Source: CAWHMS01 sp963830495
GTDB lineage: Bacteria > Actinomycetota > Actinomycetes > Propionibacteriales > Nocardioidaceae
Length of the DNA stretch: 64,000 bases
Direction of reading: 5' to 3'
Assembly: GCA_963830495.1 (NCBI GenBank)
Contig: CAWHMS010000001.1
Location: forward strand, 248,001-312,000
Made by a program: the position numbers and the translations under genes
In this document: piece by piece, positions 59,163 to 64,000 of the stretch
Numbering within the stretch: the first letter of the stretch is position 1
Layout: each line of letters opens with the position of its first letter
The notes under the pieces: model-generated
The model's database searches: none
What the model was told of the DNA's origin: nothing
Seen by the model: only the letters and a program-made list of their open reading frames with translations

Positions 59163-59977
59163 CGGCAGCGGCCGGTGTGGACCCCGGCGACCTGCTGGCC
59201 CTGGCGGAGTCAACCGCTCGGGAGGCGGGGCGGCTGGTGCTCGACGGGCGGCGCGGCGGCACCGTCCACGTCGCCCAGACGAAGACGAGTCCCACTGACG
59301 TCGTCACGGCCATCGACCTCGCGTCGGAGCGGCTCATCCGACAGCGCATCCTGGAGCGGCGACCCCAGGACGGTTTCGTGGGGGAGGAAGGTGACGACGT
59401 CGCGTCCACGAGCGGCGTCACGTGGGTCGCCGATCCGATCGATGGGACCGTGAACTTCTTGTACGACGTCCCGCACTACGCCGTCTCGCTGGCCGCGCGG
59501 GTTGACGACGACGTCGTCGCGGGAGTCGTGCACAACCCTTCCTCCGGCGAGACCTTCACCGCCGTCCGCGGGTCGGGCGCCTGGTGCGACGGCCGCGCCA
59601 TCAGGGTCTCTGGCTGCGAGGACGTCAGCCGCGCGCTGGTGGCGACCGGCTTCGGCTACCAGGCGGAAACGCGGGCGAGACAAGCCGTCGAGACGGGCCA
59701 GCTGCTGCCGCGGGTGCGCGACATCCGACGGTTCGGTGCCGCGTCTCTCGACCTGTGCTCGGTTGCCTGTGGACGGGTCGACGGGTACGTCGAACGCGGC
59801 CTCAAGCCGTGGGACCTGGCGGCTGGGGGCCTCGTTGCGGCCGAGGCCGGAGCCCGCGTCGAGGGACTGCACGGAGGCCCGGCGACGGAGCAGCTGGTCG
59901 TCGCGGCACCACGCTCGCTCTTCGACCGGTTGCACGAGGAGCTGATGGCCTCCGGATACGGAAACTGGCCTGGTTGA
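59159..59977 (+). CDS. Inositol monophosphatase family protein
   Basis: This 272-residue Mg-dependent phosphatase has FVGEEG, the signature VTWVADPIDGTVNFLYDVPH and the C-terminal GLKPWDLAAGGLVAAEAGAR. The substrate is probably myo-inositol 1-phosphate, a step towards mycothiol and phosphatidylinositol in actinobacteria; histidinol phosphate or similar substrates are possible. GTG 59159 overlaps the hemH stop by 4 bp. All metal-binding acids seem intact. Confidence 0.9.
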   Translation: MTAAAGVDPGDLLALAESTAREAGRLVLDGRRGGTVHVAQTKTSPTDVVTAIDLASERLIRQRILERRPQDGFVGEEGDDVASTSGVTWVADPIDGTVNFLYDVPHYAVSLAARVDDDVVAGVVHNPSSGETFTAVRGSGAWCDGRAIRVSGCEDVSRALVATGFGYQAETRARQAVETGQLLPRVRDIRRFGAASLDLCSVACGRVDGYVERGLKPWDLAAGGLVAAEAGARVEGLHGGPATEQLVVAAPRSLFDRLHEELMASGYGNWPG

Positions 59978-60066
59978 CCACCCTTCCCGGGGTGTTCGCA
60001 GTCACATTCTGCCGTCGATCACTGCGGTCACCGGGGCGCGCCGATGACCACTCGCCGGGACGCGCG

Positions 60067-60086
60067 GCAATTGGCATGGCAATTGC
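60067..60086. promoter_or_regulatory. 20-bp near-perfect palindrome upstream of DUF4193
   Basis: GCAATTGGCATGGCAATTGC: the halves pair at 9 of 10 positions and contain two CAATTG. It is about 109 bp before the DUF4193 ATG. It could be an operator; no binder is known. Confidence 0.35.
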
Positions 60087-60194
60087 GCGAGAAATCGGGC
60101 ACAATCGCGCCGCCGAGCGTGGGCACAAAACGCGGGGCTGGTGCGTTACAGCCCTCGTTCGACGCAGAAACACGACCGACGGAGCGGATGACGA

Positions 60195-60494
60195 ATGGCG
60201 ACAGACTACGACGCACCTCGCAAGACTGACGAGGAGCTCAACGAAGACTCGATCGAGGAGCTCAAGGCGCGTCGGCACGACAAGAACTCGGGCAAGGTTG
60301 ACGAGGACGAGGCCGAAGCGGCCGAGTCGTTCGAGCTGCCTGGTGCGGACCTCTCGCACGAGGAGCTCTCGGTTCAGGTGTTGCCGCGGCAGGAGGACGA
60401 GTTCACCTGCGCGAGCTGCTTCCTGGTGCACCACCGCAGCCAGCTGGCCACGGAGAAGAACGGCCGCCTGATCTGCACCGACTGCGCCGCCTGA
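60195..60494 (+). CDS. DUF4193 zinc-ribbon protein
   Basis: This 99-residue acidic protein begins MATDYDAPRKTDEELNEDSI and has a C-terminal zinc ribbon: FTCASCFLVHHRSQLA and LICTDCAA, giving two CxxC knuckles. It is widespread in actinobacteria and located between the inositol phosphatase and dut genes. Function is unknown; I infer nucleic acid or RNA polymerase binding from fold only. The 217-bp upstream region contains a palindrome. Confidence 0.88.
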   Translation: MATDYDAPRKTDEELNEDSIEELKARRHDKNSGKVDEDEAEAAESFELPGADLSHEELSVQVLPRQEDEFTCASCFLVHHRSQLATEKNGRLICTDCAA

Positions 60495-60583
60495 GCGCAC
60501 ATCGGTCACGCGGCATGCGTGACCGCTGACAACGACGTCCTGCATCCTGGCCGACGGCGACAGGAGCAGGGCGTCGAGCTGTG

Positions 60584-60940
60584 TCAGGCCTTCTTGACCT
60601 TCTGCTTGTCGCCCGGCTTGGCGTTCTTGTCCATGCCCGGTGGGAGCTTCCCGGTGGAGCGCACCCAATAGCTGGCGGCGCGGCGGGTCACGTAAGTCCT
60701 GGTGAGGCCGTAGGCGGCACCACTCAGCGCGGCCCAGAGCAGGGCCTCCCGACCGGCGATGTCGGGATTCTCGGGCGATGTCGGCGGCTTCTTGCCCGTC
60801 GCCGTCCGCCAGGTCGCGTCGAGGGCGCGGGTCGTGGCGATTCCGGCCGCGACCGCGGCGCCGGTGCCGAGCAGCTTCCAGGAGACCTTGCCCCGGGACT
60901 TCTCGGTCTTCTTGTCTTTCAATGTCGGCTTGGTTGCCAC
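60584..60940 (-). CDS. DUF4235 small membrane-associated protein
   Basis: This 118-residue protein has a basic N-terminus (KPTLKDKKTEKSRGK), a first hydrophobic segment LLGTGAAVAAGIATTRALD, the loop ATWRTATGKKPPTSPENPD and a second, amphipathic segment EALLWAALSGAAYGLTRTYV. The C-terminal tail is Lys-rich. Those features are typical of DUF4235. Role unknown. It precedes nothing on the same strand within the next genes but follows DUF3093 by 36 bp, so both may be transcribed together. Confidence 0.82.
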   Translation of the reverse strand: MATKPTLKDKKTEKSRGKVSWKLLGTGAAVAAGIATTRALDATWRTATGKKPPTSPENPDIAGREALLWAALSGAAYGLTRTYVTRRAASYWVRSTGKLPPGMDKNAKPGDKQKVKKA

Positions 60941-60976
60941 CGGCTCCGCTCCTCGAACAGTCGTGTCGGCCCGCGG

Positions 60977-61441
60977 TCAGTCTTGCACGATCCGCCGGTT
61001 GAGATGGTCGGCAAGCTGCGGTGCCCGGCGGGACGAGACGATCCAATACGGCGCCGGATCGATCTCGTCGTCGACGTACACCTTGACCGCACCCGGACAG
61101 TAGGACCGCAGTAGGAGGTACGCACGCGCGTCGGCGTCCGGCCCGACCTGTCGGCGCGTCTCTGTCGCGTCCAGCGCCACCGAGGGCCCGACACAGGGCC
61201 AGGGCAGCAGCGCCCGACCGGCGCGGAGACCCTGGTCGTCGGCCCGGACGACGGCGTCGCCGTACGACGCAAGTCCCCACCCGACCAGGCCGGCAGACAC
61301 CAGCCCTGCACCGACAGCGAACCACAATGGGGTGACGAGCACGAAGACCCAGCCCACGGTGGCCGCCATCAGCAGGCCCAGCAGCCACCAGAGGGTGGGC
61401 ACCCGCAGCGTCTCCGAGTAGACCCCCTCCTCACCCGCCAT
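60977..61441 (-). CDS. DUF3093 membrane protein
   Basis: This 154-residue protein has two membrane helices near the N-terminus (LWWLLGLLMAATVGWVFVLV and WFAVGAGLVSAGLVGWGLA). A PH-like cytosolic domain follows, with DDQGLRAGRALLPWPCVG, ARAYLLLRSYCPGAVKVYVD and YWIVSSRRAPQLADHLNR, as in DUF3093. ATG 61441 is chosen, as the frame upstream overlaps the dut promoter. It is divergent from dut, a pairing conserved in actinobacteria. Confidence 0.88.
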   Translation of the reverse strand: MAGEEGVYSETLRVPTLWWLLGLLMAATVGWVFVLVTPLWFAVGAGLVSAGLVGWGLASYGDAVVRADDQGLRAGRALLPWPCVGPSVALDATETRRQVGPDADARAYLLLRSYCPGAVKVYVDDEIDPAPYWIVSSRRAPQLADHLNRRIVQD

Positions 61442-61566
61442 GCGGCACAGCCTGCCACGCAGACGGCCGAGTAAGGTGGTCGGTTGGCAGCCGGGGCTCT
61501 TCCTGCCCTGCCCAGGACATCCACCGACGCACCACATGGACGGTGTCGATCACGGACGGAGCGCGC

Positions 61567-62040
61567 ATGGTCGAGGTGCTGATCCAGCGGATCGACCCCG
61601 AGCTGCCGCTGCCGTCCTACGCCCATCCCGGCGACGCGGGCGCCGACCTCGTGACGACGGTGGACGTCGTGCTGGAGCCGGGCGAGCGCGCACTCGTACC
61701 CACCGGCGTGCGGGTAGCCCTGCCGGACGGATACGTCGCCCTGGTGCACCCGCGCTCGGGGTTGGCGGCGCGAACCGGGTTGTCGATAGTCAACGCGCCC
61801 GGCACGGTGGACGCGGGCTACCGGGGCGAGATCACCGTGCTGCTGGTCAATCTCGACACCCGGCAGCCGATTGCCCTGCGGCGCGGCGACCGGATCGCCC
61901 AGCTGGTCTTCCAGCGGGTCGAGCAGGCTCGCTTCGTCGAGGTGGCGCGACTGCCGGGGTCGCACCGTGCCGACGGTGGGTACGGTTCAACCGGGGGCGT
62001 CGCCGCCCACCAGAGCGCGCAGCAGGAGGAAGTGTCGTGA
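61567..62040 (+). CDS. dut: Deoxyuridine 5'-triphosphate nucleotidohydrolase (dUTPase)
   Basis: This 157-residue trimeric dUTPase turns dUTP into dUMP and prevents uracil in DNA. All five motifs are visible: AGADLVT (1), VHPRSGLAAR (2), NAPGTVDAGYRGEI (3), RRGDRIAQLVFQRV (4) and RADGGYGSTGG (5). Length is normal. ATG 61567 has GGAG 6 bases before it; GTG 61543 would add eight residues. The gene overlaps DUF3710 by GTGA, starting a four-gene rightward operon. Confidence 0.95.
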   Translation: MVEVLIQRIDPELPLPSYAHPGDAGADLVTTVDVVLEPGERALVPTGVRVALPDGYVALVHPRSGLAARTGLSIVNAPGTVDAGYRGEITVLLVNLDTRQPIALRRGDRIAQLVFQRVEQARFVEVARLPGSHRADGGYGSTGGVAAHQSAQQEEVS

Positions 62041-62774
62041 TTTTTCGTCGCCGGTCGAAGGATCCGGTCGGCTCCGCGGATGAGCACGCCGGGGCCGAGA
62101 CCGCCGACGACGCTCTGGCCGGAGGCGTGGACGAGGCCTCGGCCGAGCGACCGCGCGGACCGTGGGACCGCAGCGAGACCTCAGCCGACGAGGGCGAGTC
62201 GGGATACATCGATCTGGGCGGCCTGGTCGTCAAGGGAGCTCCCGGCACCGAGCTCCGCCTCCAGGTCGACGAGAAGACGTCGACCGTGGCGGCGGTAATG
62301 CTCGCCGGTCCACGCTCGGGCCTGGAGCTGCGCGCCTTCGCAGCCCCTCGCCGGGAAGGCATCTGGGACGAGGTCCGCAAGGACATCGCCGCTGAAGCCG
62401 GAAAGCGCGGTGGCACCGCCGTCGAGGTCGACGGCGAGTTCGGCACCGAGCTCAAGATCGTGGTCCCGGTCCGGACCAAGGACGGCCGCTCCGGCTCGCA
62501 GACCAGTCGGGTCGTGGGAGTCGAAGGTCCCCGGTGGCTGCTGCGCGGCACCTTTCTCGGCAAGAGTGCGGTGGAGCCGGATCCCGAGGGTGAGATCGAG
62601 TCGGCGTTTCGCGACGTCATCGTCGTCCGCGGCGACATTGCGATGGCGCCACGAGAGCTGATCCCGATGACGATGCCGGCCGAGCTCGAGGCTGCGCACG
62701 AGGCGGTCGAGGAGGAGTCGGCAGCCGGCGACCGACCGCAGGATGACGAGTGGCCGAACTCCTCGCACGAGTAG
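62037..62774 (+). CDS. DUF3710 family protein
   Basis: This 245-residue cytosolic protein has FRRRSKDPVG, then a variable acidic linker and the conserved core YIDLGGLVVKGAPGTELRLQ, RREGIWDEVRKDIAAEAGKR and PRWLLRGTFLGKSAVEPD. The end, PRELIPMTMPAE, is conserved too. It is always linked with dut in actinobacteria but has no known function. GTG 62037 overlaps the dut stop. The next gene, an OB-fold protein, follows after 46 bp. Confidence 0.88.
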   Translation: MIFRRRSKDPVGSADEHAGAETADDALAGGVDEASAERPRGPWDRSETSADEGESGYIDLGGLVVKGAPGTELRLQVDEKTSTVAAVMLAGPRSGLELRAFAAPRREGIWDEVRKDIAAEAGKRGGTAVEVDGEFGTELKIVVPVRTKDGRSGSQTSRVVGVEGPRWLLRGTFLGKSAVEPDPEGEIESAFRDVIVVRGDIAMAPRELIPMTMPAELEAAHEAVEEESAAGDRPQDDEWPNSSHE

Positions 62775-62820
62775 TGGAACTCCTTTCCCACCGTCCGCTC
62801 GACCGGCCTACGCTAGAGGT

Positions 62821-63201
62821 ATGAGTCACGACAACGCGGGCGGTCGGTTCCGCAAGGTGCTGCACAAATTGACCGCGTCTCCCGACCAGCTCGTGGACGA
62901 CGAGCTCGACGAGGCGCGCGAGGCGCACTCGTGTCACGAGATCGAGACGTTGACCGACCGCCAGCGGGTCACGCTCTACGGCCACCTCAAGAGCGTGTCG
63001 CTTGCGCCGCGCGCCGGCACCCCCACGTTGGAAGCCGTCCTCTACGACGGCTCGGGTGTCGTCACGCTCGTGTGGCTCGGCCGCCGGCAGATCGTCGGCG
63101 TCAAGCCCGGTGCCCGCCTGATGGCCGAAGGTCGGGTCTCCTGCCACGACGGTCGACGGGTGATCTACAACCCCCGCTACGAGCTGCAGGTGTCCGTGTG
63201 A
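62821..63201 (+). CDS. OB-fold nucleic acid-binding protein
   Basis: This 126-residue protein has a helical lead (FRKVLHKLTASPDQLVDDEL) and an OB fold: DRQRVTLYGHLKSVSLAPRA, LEAVLYDGSGVVTLVWLGRR and VGVKPGARLMAEGRVSCHDG. It resembles the RecG-wedge-like OB domain and probably binds single-stranded nucleic acid. Stop and next start overlap as GTGTGA/GTGA (4 bp). The family is conserved in this dut operon. Confidence 0.87.
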   Translation: MSHDNAGGRFRKVLHKLTASPDQLVDDELDEAREAHSCHEIETLTDRQRVTLYGHLKSVSLAPRAGTPTLEAVLYDGSGVVTLVWLGRRQIVGVKPGARLMAEGRVSCHDGRRVIYNPRYELQVSV

Positions 63202-63893
63202 CGCGTGTGGGTGCGGACCGCGCGGAGGCGGTGACAGACGGTCCCGACGACCCGGCGCCGATGACGGTCGAGGCTCTCGTTCGGTCGCAGCTCTCTCGCG
63301 CCCTCGGCGGGGGCAGGGGTGTCCTCGAGGGGGCGGTGCCGACGCTGGGCTTCACGATCACCTGGTTGACCAGCCGCGATCTCCAGCTGTCCCTGGCGGT
63401 CTCGATCGGGCTGGCGCTCGTGGCCATGGTGATTCGGCTGGTCCAGCGCTCGACAGTGCAGTTCGTGATGAACGCTGTCGTGGGCATCATGATCGCGGCG
63501 CTGTTCGCGCTGCGCACCGGCAACGCCGAGGACGTCTTCCTGCCCGGGCTGATCTACAACGCGGTCTACGCCACCGTGCTGATGGGGTCGGTCGTCGTCC
63601 GCTGGCCGCTGGTCGGGCTGATGATCGGGGCGCTCGCCGGCGACCTCGTCGGCTGGCGGCGAGATCGCCATCTGCTCGCGCTGTGCACTCGGCTCACGTT
63701 GATCCTGGCGGCGCCGTGCGTGCTCCGCGTCGTGGTGCAGTACCCCATCTGGGCCTCGGAGGGTGACCACACGGCTGCGCTGGCCACCGCGAAGCTCGCC
63801 ATGGGATGGCCGCTGCAGCTCGCGGCGCTGGGCCTGATGGTGTGGCTGCTCAGCCGGGACAAGACCCCGGTCGCCATCCGCCCCAAGGGCTGA
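63198..63893 (+). CDS. DUF3159 membrane protein
   Basis: This 231-residue protein has the conserved cytosolic lead TVEALVRSQLSRALGGGRGV and about six helices (LEGAVPTLGFTITWLTSRD, AVSIGLALVAMVIRLVQRS, VMNAVVGIMIAALFALRTG, and so on). VVQYPIWASEG is conserved in the family. Function is unknown; it resembles a small transporter-like fold. GTG 63198 overlaps the OB-fold gene. The gene ends the dut operon in this window, facing the partial gene at the right edge. Confidence 0.87.
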   Translation: MTRVGADRAEAVTDGPDDPAPMTVEALVRSQLSRALGGGRGVLEGAVPTLGFTITWLTSRDLQLSLAVSIGLALVAMVIRLVQRSTVQFVMNAVVGIMIAALFALRTGNAEDVFLPGLIYNAVYATVLMGSVVVRWPLVGLMIGALAGDLVGWRRDRHLLALCTRLTLILAAPCVLRVVVQYPIWASEGDHTAALATAKLAMGWPLQLAALGLMVWLLSRDKTPVAIRPKG

Positions 63894-63915
63894 CCCACCA
63901 TCGAGGCAGGGTCGA

Positions 63916-64000
63916 TCAGCTGATCGTGCTCGACCGTCGGCTCCGGCTCTCGCCGCCGTTCGGGTTCAACAGCTCGGCGAGGTCCTCCTCCGCCTCCGTG
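63916..64000 (-). CDS. C-terminal end of an unidentified protein, cut by the window edge
   Basis: The minus strand is open from the edge to a TGA at 63916-63918 and reads EAEEDLAELLNP and then a Ser/Arg-rich tail. In related genomes a TrkA-type potassium uptake gene lies here, but 28 residues are too few to identify it. The frame choice rests on codon bias and convergent gene order. Confidence 0.4.
   Translation of the reverse strand, partial: TEAEEDLAELLNPNGGESRSRRSSTIS

Overview
The window is high-GC DNA with GTG and TTG starts, dense 4-bp stop/start overlaps and many actinobacteria-restricted families: SepH, DUF4193, DUF4235, DUF3093, DUF3710, DUF3159, DUF7455, DUF5998, DUF4192 and a primary sigma factor with a Lys/Ala-rich tail. 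The order sigA - DUF7455 - parE - parC - acyl-CoA synthetase/GNAT-ACD - DUF5998 - phosphatase - sepH - ferrochelatase - inositol phosphatase - DUF4193 - DUF3093 - dut - DUF3710 - OB-fold - DUF3159 is the conserved core neighbourhood that I recall from Streptomyces and Nocardioides chromosomes. The best guess is a chromosomal segment of a Nocardioidaceae-type actinobacterium. I saw no rRNA, tRNA, CRISPR array, prophage or insertion sequence.

Region by region. 1-6.6 kb: the start of oligopeptidase B, an MFS exporter with one frameshift, and an ArsR regulator read leftward from one promoter. Facing them is a 3.6-kb hydantoinase/5-oxoprolinase gene broken by about thirty frame changes. 6.6-14.5 kb: two small membrane proteins, DNA polymerase IV, a DUF4192 protein, a GCS2-family ligase, a universal stress protein, a secreted protein and an HhH-GPD repair protein. 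14.6-20.3 kb: a very large secreted propeller/Ig/PKD protein divergent from sigA. 20.3-26.7 kb: a MEDS/anti-sigma-like ATPase, an AfsR-type regulator and two more secreted proteins. 26.8-30.9 kb: a tight four-gene operon of ATP-grasp ligase, S51-like peptidase and two esterases. 31-45 kb: topoisomerase IV subunits with mixed genes between them. 45-64 kb: acyl-CoA and acetylation enzymes, nucleotide enzymes, a cyclase/AAA/TPR signalling protein, SepH, haem synthesis and a dut-led operon.

The two most interesting patterns are these. First, three separate genes for secreted proteins, all on the minus strand and two of them beside an AfsR-type activator, share an 11-bp-spaced direct repeat CTTAGG-N5-CTTAAG in their upstream regions. 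This is the geometry of SARP/AfsR binding sites and suggests a small secretome regulon. Second, the ATP-grasp/S51/esterase operon looks like an uncharacterised unit that makes or trims an amide- or ester-linked compound.

Limits: all family names come from reading the translated sequence by eye. No search was run, and starts are chosen from ribosome-binding sites, overlaps and remembered family lengths.
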